In this document: positions 19,617-28,175 of the stretch, piece by piece
How positions within the stretch are numbered: the first letter of the stretch is position 1
Layout of the letters: every line of letters starts with the position of its first letter
From: an uncultured Bacteroidales bacterium
Lineage (GTDB): Bacteria > Bacteroidota > Bacteroidia > Bacteroidales > Muribaculaceae
Length of the DNA: 64,000 nt
Direction: 5' to 3'
Assembly: GCA_902786725.1 (NCBI GenBank)
Contig: CADADP010000001.1
Location: 53,865 to 117,864 of the forward strand
Position numbers and translations under genes: made by a program
The notes under the pieces: model-generated
The model's database searches: none
Told to the model about the DNA's origin: nothing
The model's input: the letters and a program-made list of their open reading frames with translations, nothing else

Positions 19617-22600
19617 TTCTTAGACGACTTGCCGGTGGCAGATTGCTTTTTCCACACGTTGAGGCGGCTGGAGATGGCATCGAAGATATCCTTTTCCTTA
19701 CCGGGATAGTTACCCTTGAGGCTTTCCAGATAGTCGCACGCGTCGGCGGTGTTGCCGCGCTTGTGGTAGATGTCGGCGAGCAGGATAAATCCCTTAGCCA
19801 GCCAGTAGGCGTGCGGTGTGCCGTTCTCAATGAAGTTATTGAGCGTCTTTTCGGCTGTTTTGGCCTCGCCCCGGTCGAATTGAAGCTGCGCCAATTCGTA
19901 GGCGGCTTGCGCGCCAAAGACGTTCTGCGCATCTCGCGCCAAGAGTTTCAGGTCGGCCTCGGCGGCGGCGCCGTTGCCCAGTTTTCCATTGGCCACGGCA
20001 CGTTCCAGCGTAATTTCCTTTTCTTCCTCGGCAGTGAGTCCACCCGCCTTAAGAAGCAGGTCGGCGGTCTGCTTAACCTCGGTCCAGCGACCAAGTTCGG
20101 CAGCGAGCCTCAGAATTCCCAGACGGGCCGAGATAAGGTTGTCGGCTGTGGTGGATTTTTCGGCCAGTTCCACGTAGGCGTTCAGCGCGTCGGCTTTCTT
20201 TCCCTGCTTGCTCAGAATAGCGCATTTTATAGCCACAGCGTCCTCGGCGAACGAAGCGGTGGCGTTATTCTCCAGCGCCTGGTCGAGTGCTGTGATGGCC
20301 GCATCGTAGTTTCCTTTAGAATAGTTGTGACGGCCCACGTAATACTTGGCCTTGGCCACGTAGGCTCCGTCGGGATAATTCTTGATATATGCCTCCATCT
20401 TGGCGATGTTGGGTTTTGAGGCGATAGCGGCTTTCTCTGCGGCCTCGAAGGTGAGCTTATCCACTTCACTCACGTCGAGTCGAGGTCCGCCCGGCACAGC
20501 GTTGAGGAACGCCATGAAGTCGCTAAGCTCGCCACGGTCGGCGCAGATGAGTTTGGCATCCTCTGCGGCGGCCTGGGCCTCCTCGCTGGCCGGATAAGCG
20601 CTGATAACTCGCTTGAACGCCAGAACTGCCGCGGCATCGTTGCCTCGTGTTTTCTCCACGATGGCCTGCTGCAGCATGGCCTTGCGCGCCTCCACGCTCT
20701 GCGGATACCGCTTCACAAGGTCGATATAGGTGGCGATAGCCTCCTTGTGACCACCTGCCGCGGCCTGCGTGTTACCCTTTTCGAGCAGAGCTTGCGGCAC
20801 GAGTTCCGACTGCGGGTAGGCGGCAATCATGCGGTCGATTTGCTGCAGTTTGCTATCGGTCTGCTTGCTCATACCGGCCATCATGGCTTTTTGGTACATC
20901 GCATAGTCGGCCGTGCCCTCTTTGTCCTCGTTGATAGCCTTTTCATAGCTGGCCTCGGCGGCCTTATAGTTCTGCGTGTAGTAGTTGGTGTCGCCGATAC
21001 GGTTATAGGCGTCGGCGTGCAAGTCGGGGCTCAGCGTGCCCGAAGCCAGGGCGTTCTCAAAAGCCAAGCGAGCCGAGTCGTAGCGTTTTTGCTTAAGCAG
21101 GGTGTAACCCAGGTTATACTGCGCCAGGCCATAGTTAGAGTCGGTCTTAGGCGTTGAGTTGATAAAAGCCAGTTGGCTGGTCATGGCCGCCTTGTAGTCG
21201 CCGGAACGGTATTGTGCTTCGCCAAGCCAGAGTTGGCTCTCGGCCAGAGTTTTCTTGTTGAGTGCGCCCAGAGCCACGGCCTGCGTCAGATAATCGATGG
21301 CGGCCGTGTTATTGTCGTTCTTAATGGCTTTAACGCCCAGATTGTAGAGCACATCCTGCTTAGCCTCGAGCACCCGCTTGCCGGGGTTCTTGATGCGCTG
21401 TATGCTCTGTAGTGCTTTGTCATGGTCGGTGGTGGTCATGTAGGCATCCACCAGGTAGTCCTCCACGCGCGGCGCGTACTGCGATCGCGGATAGTCGTTG
21501 AGAAACTTCTCGAGCATGTCGATAGAGCGGTCGAATGGGGTTCGCCCACCCTGACTCTGACTCACGGCGTAGTTATAGAAGGCCACTTCCTTGATACTCG
21601 CGTCGTGGTCCATATTGGCGGCCTTTTCAAAGGCTATGGCGGCGGCGTTCATATCGCCCTGCTTCATGCGGCTCTGCCCCAAGTAGAGGTAGGCGCTCTG
21701 AGAGAGGGCGTCGTCCACACTGAGTATGCCGCTCATGCGCTCGATGGTGGAAGCGAAATCGCCTTTGCGGAAGTCTATTACACCCAGTGCGTAGGTGGCT
21801 GTGCGTAGCGGCGCGCCCTCGTTGGTGGCGATATACTTCTTCAGGTAAGTATCGGCCAAGGCATCGTCGCCCTGCTGATAGTAGCTCTCGCCCACCAGTC
21901 GGTTCACCTCGGCGGTGAAATAGTCGTTGGCGTTATCTCGAATAAGGTTCTTTCCCATAGAAATCACCTTGTCGTAGTTCTTCTTCACGAACTCTATCTG
22001 GCAGATATAGTATTGCGCCTGATAGCCCAACTCGCTGCCATGGTTCTTCAGCAGTTCAAACTTACGTTGCGCATCGTCGTAGCGAGCGTTGGCATAGTCG
22101 ATATAGGCGTCATAGAACTTGGTGGCATCGGCATAACGTTTGGTCGCGGCCAGCTGCTCATAGAGCCGCCGCGCCTGCTCATACTTGCCGAGTCGCAGCT
22201 GGCAATAAGCCATCCGGTAGCGCAGATCCTCGGCATCACCCGGATTGAGCCCGTCGGCTCTGACGTCCTCATAGGCCAATAGAGCATCGTCGTAACAGTC
22301 GGCGTAGTCACCGCGATAGAAGTAATAGTCTCCCACCTTGAGTTTTGCCTCCTGCAGATGTTCCGACTGCGGATATTTGGCTATCCATGCGCTCAGTGCT
22401 TCCAGTCCCAGTTCGCGGTCACCGCGCTCAAACTTGCTCAGGGCGATGTAATACTCGGCCCGGCACCGCATATCTGGTGTGTGTGGCAGAGTGAGCATTT
22501 CGCTGAGTTGGTCGATGGCTCCCACATAGTTACGCGCCTCGTACATGAGCCGTCCGCGCTCCAGATATCCACCGGCGCGGCCATCGTTCACAGCCACTTG

Positions 22601-22669
22601 CGCCGAAGTCACGCCGCAGAGCGTGGCGCAGACAAGGGCTAATATTTTCTTTTTCTTCATTTTACACAA
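19613..22669 (-). CDS. Large periplasmic tetratricopeptide-repeat protein
   Basis: 1018 residues. A signal peptide begins at Met 1 or Met 4 (KKKKILALVCATLCGVTSAQ). The rest is a long array of TPR-type helical pairs with typical spacing and residues, such as YNLGYTLLKQKRYDSARLAFENAL and YNRIGDTNYYTQNYKAAEASYEKAI. It probably scaffolds an envelope complex with the barrel protein encoded by the next, overlapping gene. The pair (TPR protein plus plugless barrel) recurs in Bacteroidales, as I recall. Its promoter lies at 22711-22743. Confidence 0.85.
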   Translation of the reverse strand: MCKMKKKKILALVCATLCGVTSAQVAVNDGRAGGYLERGRLMYEARNYVGAIDQLSEMLTLPHTPDMRCRAEYYIALSKFERGDRELGLEALSAWIAKYPQSEHLQEAKLKVGDYYFYRGDYADCYDDALLAYEDVRADGLNPGDAEDLRYRMAYCQLRLGKYEQARRLYEQLAATKRYADATKFYDAYIDYANARYDDAQRKFELLKNHGSELGYQAQYYICQIEFVKKNYDKVISMGKNLIRDNANDYFTAEVNRLVGESYYQQGDDALADTYLKKYIATNEGAPLRTATYALGVIDFRKGDFASTIERMSGILSVDDALSQSAYLYLGQSRMKQGDMNAAAIAFEKAANMDHDASIKEVAFYNYAVSQSQGGRTPFDRSIDMLEKFLNDYPRSQYAPRVEDYLVDAYMTTTDHDKALQSIQRIKNPGKRVLEAKQDVLYNLGVKAIKNDNNTAAIDYLTQAVALGALNKKTLAESQLWLGEAQYRSGDYKAAMTSQLAFINSTPKTDSNYGLAQYNLGYTLLKQKRYDSARLAFENALASGTLSPDLHADAYNRIGDTNYYTQNYKAAEASYEKAINEDKEGTADYAMYQKAMMAGMSKQTDSKLQQIDRMIAAYPQSELVPQALLEKGNTQAAAGGHKEAIATYIDLVKRYPQSVEARKAMLQQAIVEKTRGNDAAAVLAFKRVISAYPASEEAQAAAEDAKLICADRGELSDFMAFLNAVPGGPRLDVSEVDKLTFEAAEKAAIASKPNIAKMEAYIKNYPDGAYVAKAKYYVGRHNYSKGNYDAAITALDQALENNATASFAEDAVAIKCAILSKQGKKADALNAYVELAEKSTTADNLISARLGILRLAAELGRWTEVKQTADLLLKAGGLTAEEEKEITLERAVANGKLGNGAAAEADLKLLARDAQNVFGAQAAYELAQLQFDRGEAKTAEKTLNNFIENGTPHAYWLAKGFILLADIYHKRGNTADACDYLESLKGNYPGKEKDIFDAISSRLNVWKKQSATGKSSKK

Positions 22670-22710
22670 AGTTTTAACTTAGAGGGCAAAACGCTGACCT
22701 CTATATTTAT

Positions 22711-22743
22711 GCAAAAATAACTTTTTTCCCACGTTTTCACAAG
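22711..22743 (-). promoter_or_regulatory. Promoter of the TPR-barrel operon
   Basis: Minus strand: CTTG (22743-22740), 20 nt, TATTTTTGC (22719-22711). The -7 is perfect and the -33 has one mismatch. Confidence 0.65.
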
Positions 22744-22790
22744 TTTCGAGGCGATTAAATTGGAAAGTAAAAACCAAATCGGTCATTAGA

Positions 22791-22911
22791 ATTTATGTCA
22801 GAACAAAAATAATATCGAGCAGATTGTTTGCGGCGGTGGCGAAGGCATAGCGGGCTATGTCGAGACGCTGCCGCGGGCAAGATGCCAATAGAAGTTTGTT
22901 ATGGCATAAAT
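22791..22911. repeat. 121-bp element with inverted ends, MITE-like or structured RNA
   Basis: The ends ATTTATGTCAGAACAAA and TTTGTTATGGCATAAAT are inverted repeats (15 of 17 pair). The inside also folds: GCGGCGG near 22830 can face CTGCCGC near 22867, and GGCATAGC faces GCTATGTC around a 2-nt gap. The whole 121 bp could form one long hairpin. No coding frame. Family unknown. Confidence 0.55.
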
Positions 22912-22981
22912 AGCGGTAATTCTACACTTTTTGCGGTCTAACGACAGATTTGGGTTAAATGGAAAGGTGGAAGCGAAAGCG

Positions 22982-23025
22982 CAAAAATATAGTGGGAGAG
23001 GTGAATCCGGTCACGTCTCCCACTA
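22982..23025 (-). terminator. Intrinsic terminator of the PpiD-like gene
   Basis: Perfect 10-bp arms TAGTGGGAGA / TCTCCCACTA with a 16-nt loop. On the minus strand a short T-run (ATTTTTG) follows. It is 47 nt beyond the stop codon. Confidence 0.8.
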
Positions 23026-23071
23026 TGGTAATTATTCCGAAGGGACTGCCATGAGTCCCGTCTGGAGCGGA

Positions 23072-25153
23072 TTAATAGAACTTGATAAGGTTCTTCTTCA
23101 CGCCTGCCGCGTTGCTGAGGATGCGCATAAAGGCGTCTTGCTGACCGATGACATACTGTCCGCGCGTCTGAGCGAACTGGCGGTCGAGTTCTTCCTTAGT
23201 CATCTCGCGCTTGCTCTGCTCCACGTTCACCACCTGATAGGCGTAAACGGCGCTATTGCCCTTATAGAGGCCGCTGAACGCGCCCTTCTTTGCTGCTGCA
23301 ATGCGACCCACAAGTCCTGCCTCGGACATATCTATCTTAGCGGCACTTCCCTGGCCGAACACCACCTGAGTGGTATCGATGTTGGTGCCCATCAACTTGG
23401 CGTAGCCTGCGAGATCCTTAGCCTTGCCGCCATACTGTGCCATGAGGGCATCACCCTTCTTTGCCGAGCGCACCTTGTTGGTGAGATAAGAATTGATTGC
23501 AGGATATTCCACGGGGTAGTAGTCGCCATCATAGGCGGCGTCGAGAGCCACAGCCACGAGCATATCCTTGTTATCGGCAAACAGCGGCGACACGGCACCG
23601 GGCTTGGAGTCGAATGCCCACTTGATGGCCTTGCGTGTGTCGGCGATACCACCACCAAACTGCGGATTAAAGCCGATTTGCGGAGTGCTGGGGCTAACCT
23701 CGGCCTCGATAGCCTGATAGCCGGCCTTCTGTGCGTTCTTAGCGAAGTCGGTGCTGGTCTTGTTCTTGTTGAGGAAGTCCTGCAACTTGTCGGTAAGAGC
23801 GGTGATAGTGGTCTGGCTGGGATAAGCCTGATATGTCACATCGGCAATGGTGTAGAACTGCTTGGGAGCTTTTTTCTCCACCACCCTGCACAGGTAAGCG
23901 CCTTGTGCGCTCGAAGTGAGTGCAAAGAACTCGGCACCGGCAGCGGCGATTTTCGACTTAAGCGAGTCGGGAGCGGTGGCCACTGTCTGCCATGCAGGCT
24001 CATCGGCGCGCACGTTCTTATTCTTCTTGGCGATGTCGGCACCTGCCACACCGGCGTTGAGCTGATTCAGTACAGAATCCTGCAGTTTCTTGTCGCCTTG
24101 CACAATCACAGCCTGAATGTTAACCGAGTCGAGCGACATGCGCGTGCCCAGCAGTTTCACCATCTTATAGTTGTTATTGCGCGGCTCAGCCTTGTAAACC
24201 GCGCCAACCGAAGCGCTTGCCACAAAGTCCTTAACGGCCTGGTCGTTGATTTGCGAGAGGTTGACCAGCGCGGTATCCACGCGAATGTCGCTCAACAGAC
24301 GCACCGAGTCAACACCGGGATAATTCTGAAGGCGTGCGTATGCGTTATCCACAATCTTGTTAGCGGCGGCGATATCCTTCTCGCTCGGAGCCACTGTAAC
24401 GGCGATATAGTGGATATGGCGCATGGGCTCGGCGAGTTTAAAGAAGGGCTTCTCGGCCTCATATGCCTTATTGAGTTCGGCCGCGCTCACGGGGTACTTG
24501 TCGTCGGGGAGCGAAGAGTAGTCCTTCTTGACGAAGTTGACTGTAGCCGTAACGGCGTTGTCCTCCTTAATCTGCTTGCGGTCGAGGTCGTTGGGCTGAA
24601 TCGAGCCCATAACAAGGGCGTAGAGCTTCTGCATCTTAAGCTGCTTCACCACGTCTTCCTGCATCTCGTTCCACTTGCTGCGGAGTTCCACCACCTGCTC
24701 GGGCTGAACACCATAGTTCGATGGGTTAAAAATAAGGTCGTAGGCTTGTGCCGGAGTCTCCGCGCCAATCTGCTGCGCGAACTGGCGTGCGGTGGACACA
24801 GCGTTCTTACCCGTCAGGGCCTCGGCCAGTTCACTGTCGCTCACGTAGATACCTACTTTCTCATACTCCTGCTCCAGGAGCTTTTCGAATATCATGGCGT
24901 CGAGCACATCCTGCTGGCGCAGAGCCGGATCCACCTTGTTGGGGTTGTTCTGGTCCATTGCAGAAAGCTCTTGAACGCGCTTCTGATACTCCATGATGTC
25001 GATCTTGTCGCCACCCACCTTGGCTGCGGTGTTGTCGTTAAAGAACGAACGTGAAGCCTGCACACCGTCTTCGATGATAAACGCAAGCAAAGCAAGTCCA
25101 ATTACGATGGTCAAGATGACCGCTCTTTTTCTGATTTTCTCTAATGCTGCCAT
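23072..25153 (-). CDS. PpiD/SurA-like periplasmic peptidyl-prolyl isomerase
   Basis: 693 residues. A short cytoplasmic N-terminus with charged residues (MAALEKIRKRA) is followed by one membrane helix (about 11-28) ending FIIEDGV, as in PpiD. The SurA-N-type chaperone region (about 30-240: VGGDKIDIMEYQKRVQELS) and parvulin-like regions follow (LNKAYEAEKPFFKLAEPMRHIHYIAV near 230-260, then a second near 350-460). It should be a membrane-anchored foldase that helps exported and outer-membrane proteins fold. Monocistronic, with a consensus promoter (25295-25326) and an intrinsic terminator. The long open frame on the opposite strand is a shadow. Confidence 0.88.
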   Translation of the reverse strand: MAALEKIRKRAVILTIVIGLALLAFIIEDGVQASRSFFNDNTAAKVGGDKIDIMEYQKRVQELSAMDQNNPNKVDPALRQQDVLDAMIFEKLLEQEYEKVGIYVSDSELAEALTGKNAVSTARQFAQQIGAETPAQAYDLIFNPSNYGVQPEQVVELRSKWNEMQEDVVKQLKMQKLYALVMGSIQPNDLDRKQIKEDNAVTATVNFVKKDYSSLPDDKYPVSAAELNKAYEAEKPFFKLAEPMRHIHYIAVTVAPSEKDIAAANKIVDNAYARLQNYPGVDSVRLLSDIRVDTALVNLSQINDQAVKDFVASASVGAVYKAEPRNNNYKMVKLLGTRMSLDSVNIQAVIVQGDKKLQDSVLNQLNAGVAGADIAKKNKNVRADEPAWQTVATAPDSLKSKIAAAGAEFFALTSSAQGAYLCRVVEKKAPKQFYTIADVTYQAYPSQTTITALTDKLQDFLNKNKTSTDFAKNAQKAGYQAIEAEVSPSTPQIGFNPQFGGGIADTRKAIKWAFDSKPGAVSPLFADNKDMLVAVALDAAYDGDYYPVEYPAINSYLTNKVRSAKKGDALMAQYGGKAKDLAGYAKLMGTNIDTTQVVFGQGSAAKIDMSEAGLVGRIAAAKKGAFSGLYKGNSAVYAYQVVNVEQSKREMTKEELDRQFAQTRGQYVIGQQDAFMRILSNAAGVKKNLIKFY

Positions 25154-25294
25154 TATGAATTTAATTTTTGTTTTAATTTTTTCTGTCTATCTCGGTGGGC
25201 AAAAAGCACTTCCCCGACTATATGCGCCACAAGTACACGGCTAATTATCAACCACTTGCGCGCCGACGGAGAGCGTTTTTCGCTTTTTAAACAC

Positions 25295-25326
25295 GCAAAG
25301 GTAGCAATTTTCCGTGAACAAACAAA
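25295..25326 (-). promoter_or_regulatory. Promoter of the PpiD-like gene
   Basis: Minus strand: TTTG (25326-25323), 19 nt, TACCTTTGC (25303-25295); full consensus. The 5' leader would be about 135 nt. Confidence 0.75.
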
Positions 25327-25394
25327 ACTAAGCGGGTTACAAATTTATGCACGCGCGAAGTTAATTTGAGACGATACAGATGTGTGAGACCGGG

Positions 25395-26555
25395 TCACTT
25401 AGCCCGCCTGGGAACTCGAGTGATGAGATAGAACATATAGAGCCACACCACTGCCAGTAGCGCTATTGCGGCCACCTGCGTACCCACCGAATCGGTGACG
25501 AAGCCCAGCACCGGCGGAATCACCGCGCCACCACAGATTCCGGCCACCAGCAGGGCCGAAACCTCATTGGCCTTCTCAGGCACTCGCTGCATCGATAGAG
25601 AGAAAATAATAGAGAACAGATTGGCATAGCCCAGGCCGAAGATTGCCACACACACAAGGATAAACGCGAGATTTTGGCCCATCATCAGCATCACAAGCCC
25701 CACCATAGCCACTACCACGCTCGCCACGTAGAAGATGCGCTCAGAGAAGCGGAGCATCAGCACACCGCCTGCAAAAGCGCCTACAGTGCGCGCGAAGAAA
25801 TAGACGCTGTTGCCCAGGTCGGCCTGGTTCAGCGGCAAGTCGCAGCGCTCTTGCAGAAACTTGGGAAACGTCATGTTCATGCCCACATCCACTCCAACGA
25901 GCACCAGAATACCAATGAAATAGAGTAGTATCACATTGTCCTTAAGCAGCTCAAACGTGGGGCGGAACGAGACTTGCGCCACCTCCACCCGTCGCTCACT
26001 GATGCGTGTGAAATAGAGCCACAACAGAGCCAGCAGGGAAAGCACGGCGTAGATGGGGAAAATAAGCTTCCAGCCGAATGCCAAGCCTGTGGCCCACGAC
26101 ACTATCACCGGGCCCAGGAACGAGCAAACAGCCTTGAGGAATTGCCCCAGCGTGAGCGTGCCGGTGAGTTTGTCTCCGGCCACAACATCGGTCACAAGCG
26201 GGTTCATGGCCACCTGCAGAATGGTGTTGCCGATGCCCACCATAGTAAAGGCCAGCAGCATCATAGGGAACGAATAGCCGATGAGCGGTATAATCATGGC
26301 CGCCACATGGCACAGGAAACTCACAAGCACCGTGCTTTTGCGCCCTATCTTATTCATAAGCATCCCGGTGGGGATGGAAAGGACCAGAAACCACAGGTAA
26401 CATGACATGGATATCAGGTTCACCGTGGAGTCGCTCAGGGCAAAGTCCTCCTTCACATGGTTCACGGCCATGCCTATAATATCCACAAAGCCCATGATAA
26501 AAAAGCCGAACATCACCGGCATCATGGTTGCCCAAGAAATCTTCTTACTGTTCAT
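25395..26555 (-). CDS. MFS sugar permease (FucP/glucose-galactose permease-like)
   Basis: 386 residues with 12 predicted membrane segments. The MFS signature between helices 2 and 3 is present (GMLMNKIGRKSTV, residues about 63-75). Overall likeness is to the sugar:H+ symporters FucP/GluP (opening MMPVMFGFFIMGFVDIIGMAVNHVKED). It probably imports a monosaccharide released by the operon's glycosidases across the inner membrane. It begins 6 nt after the GmhA-like gene and is the last gene of the five-gene unit 25395-33249. Confidence 0.85.
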   Translation of the reverse strand: MNSKKISWATMMPVMFGFFIMGFVDIIGMAVNHVKEDFALSDSTVNLISMSCYLWFLVLSIPTGMLMNKIGRKSTVLVSFLCHVAAMIIPLIGYSFPMMLLAFTMVGIGNTILQVAMNPLVTDVVAGDKLTGTLTLGQFLKAVCSFLGPVIVSWATGLAFGWKLIFPIYAVLSLLALLWLYFTRISERRVEVAQVSFRPTFELLKDNVILLYFIGILVLVGVDVGMNMTFPKFLQERCDLPLNQADLGNSVYFFARTVGAFAGGVLMLRFSERIFYVASVVVAMVGLVMLMMGQNLAFILVCVAIFGLGYANLFSIIFSLSMQRVPEKANEVSALLVAGICGGAVIPPVLGFVTDSVGTQVAAIALLAVVWLYMFYLITRVPRRAK

Positions 26556-26561
26556 ATCGCG

Positions 26562-27149
26562 CTACGAATTACATTGTTTAATTACTTGTTTCTCTATCAT
26601 TTCCACCAAGATGTGGATTACCTTGATGTGGATTTCCTGAATGCGGTCGCTGAACGGGGTTCGGGGAGCGCAAATAGCCACGTCGGCCTCGGCGCTGAGC
26701 AGGTTATCGCCGGTGGAGGTGAGTCCCACCACGGCTATTCCATTCTCATGAGCCACGCGCACCGCGCGCATCACATTGGCCGAATTGCCACTGGTGCTGA
26801 TGGCCAGCAACACGTCGCCGGCACAGCCCAGCCCCTCGATGTAACGGGCGAAGATGTCGGTGTAGTCAAAGTCGTTAGACGTACAGGAGATAAACGCCGG
26901 GTCGTTGATGGCCACGCCCGGCAGTGAGCGGCGGTCGTGACGGAAGCGCCCTGTGAGTTCCTCGGCAAAGTGCGTGGCGTCGCAGAGCGAGCCGCCGTTG
27001 CCGCAGGCTATGATTTTGTGACCGCCCTCAATGGCATGAGCCATGAGGCGCGCGGCACGCTCTATGGCATCAATGTTGCGCTGGTCGGCGATAAACTCGG
27101 CCAGGGCATCTTGTGCCTCATGAAGGCTGTGAAGAATGTAGTCTTTCAT
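26562..27149 (-). CDS. SIS-domain phosphosugar isomerase, GmhA-like
   Basis: 195 residues, the length of GmhA (sedoheptulose-7-phosphate isomerase). Motifs fit that enzyme: ACGNGGSLCDATHFAEELTGRF (residues 48-69, with the catalytic-type Glu 63/64) and IQEIHIKVIHILVEMIE near the C-terminus (catalytic-type His). GmhA normally makes D-glycero-D-manno-heptose 7-phosphate for lipopolysaccharide. Here it sits between a ROK sugar kinase and a sugar permease in a glycosidase operon, so either the heptose route shares this operon or the protein has a different ketose/aldose phosphate substrate. The family is sure; the substrate is not. Confidence 0.82.
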   Translation of the reverse strand: MKDYILHSLHEAQDALAEFIADQRNIDAIERAARLMAHAIEGGHKIIACGNGGSLCDATHFAEELTGRFRHDRRSLPGVAINDPAFISCTSNDFDYTDIFARYIEGLGCAGDVLLAISTSGNSANVMRAVRVAHENGIAVVGLTSTGDNLLSAEADVAICAPRTPFSDRIQEIHIKVIHILVEMIEKQVIKQCNS

Positions 27150-27198
27150 ACTTTCTGCTTTGTTTTGTTATTTGCTAACACATTATTAATCATTCGGT

Positions 27199-28158
27199 TT
27201 ACAGGCAAGCCACCGACAATGATGCGTAGTCGCCTATGGCCTCGCCCAGGGCCGCCGGCACCACGCGGCACACGCGAGCCGCTCCGGGCAGAGCCTCGGC
27301 ATCTATCACGCGTTGCATCTCGGGGCGAAGCAGGTCTTCGCAACGGGCAAAAATGCTGCCTATCACTATCACTTCAGGGTTCAGTATATCTATTATAATC
27401 GATAGGCCTCGCCCCAAATACCGTGCCGAAGTCTCATATACCTTCAGTGCCAGCGGGTCGCCTTGCGCGGCTTGCTCGGCCACCAGTTTGGCCGTGACCT
27501 GGCTCAGTGTCTGTGGCGTGCACCAGCTCACTTTCTCACCCATCTGGAATTTCTCGGCGAGCATAGTCTTGGCCAGTTGCGCAATGCCTCCACCACTGGC
27601 AAACCCCTCGAACGAGCCGGCCTTGCCGTACCCTACAGGGCCCCACTCGCTCAGGCGTATGTGCCCCACTTCGCCTCCGTTGTCGTTGGTGCCGGCATAG
27701 ATTTGCCCGTTGGCGATGATTCCGGCTCCCAGACCTGTTCCGAAGGTGAGGAACACCATGTTGCGAGTGCCACGGCCGGCCCCGAATTTCCACTCGGCTA
27801 TGGCGCATGCGTTAGCGTCGTTCTGCAGGTTGGCCTTGACGCCGGTGCGCTCGCTCACCAGCCGGCAGATGGGTATGTTGTCCCATCCGGGCAGATTTGG
27901 CGGCGACATCACCACGCCACGCTCACTGCTCAGCGGTCCGCCACATGAGATGCCCACGGCGCGTGTGTTGCCCGGGGTAAGGGCGTGCTTGGCCATCATA
28001 GCCTCCACGCCCCCCAGTATGTTTGCGATAGTCTCGTCCACGCCGGTGGTGGCAAATTTCACTTTGTCGGTAATCTCCACGCTGTCGCCGTCGCGCTTGC
28101 CGTAGATTATAGCACACTTGGTGCCGCCTATGTCAATGCCTAATAAGTTCTCGTTCAT
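27199..28158 (-). CDS. ROK-family sugar kinase
   Basis: 319 residues. The N-terminal phosphate-binding motif GIDIGGTKCAIIYG (7-20), the catalytic-type Asp in LQNDANACAIAEWKFGAG (near 130), the phosphate 2 loop FLTFGTGLGAGII and the signature GGEVGHIRL are all present. The usual ROK zinc motif (CxCGxxGC) is absent: after GEVGH the sequence reads IRLSEWGPVGYGKAGSFE. No helix-turn-helix precedes it, so it is a kinase and not a NagC/XylR repressor. It probably phosphorylates the sugar imported by the MFS protein. 17 nt downstream of the GH2 gene. Confidence 0.88.
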   Translation of the reverse strand: MNENLLGIDIGGTKCAIIYGKRDGDSVEITDKVKFATTGVDETIANILGGVEAMMAKHALTPGNTRAVGISCGGPLSSERGVVMSPPNLPGWDNIPICRLVSERTGVKANLQNDANACAIAEWKFGAGRGTRNMVFLTFGTGLGAGIIANGQIYAGTNDNGGEVGHIRLSEWGPVGYGKAGSFEGFASGGGIAQLAKTMLAEKFQMGEKVSWCTPQTLSQVTAKLVAEQAAQGDPLALKVYETSARYLGRGLSIIIDILNPEVIVIGSIFARCEDLLRPEMQRVIDAEALPGAARVCRVVPAALGEAIGDYASLSVACL

Positions 28159-28175
28159 GCTCGTTCTTATTTTGT

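Larger units (their letters stand above)
22670..23071. other. Intergenic region with promoter, folded repeat element and terminator
   Basis: No gene. In order: promoter of the TPR gene (22711-22743, minus), an element with imperfect terminal inverted repeats (22791-22911), and the terminator of the PpiD-like gene (22982-23025, minus). Confidence 0.7.

Noticed and set aside
22931-25054. 707-codon open frame on the plus strand
   Set aside because: It is antisense to the PpiD-like gene. The minus strand frame has a membrane helix, foldase motifs, a promoter and a terminator. The plus frame is a GC-driven shadow rich in His, Val and Leu.
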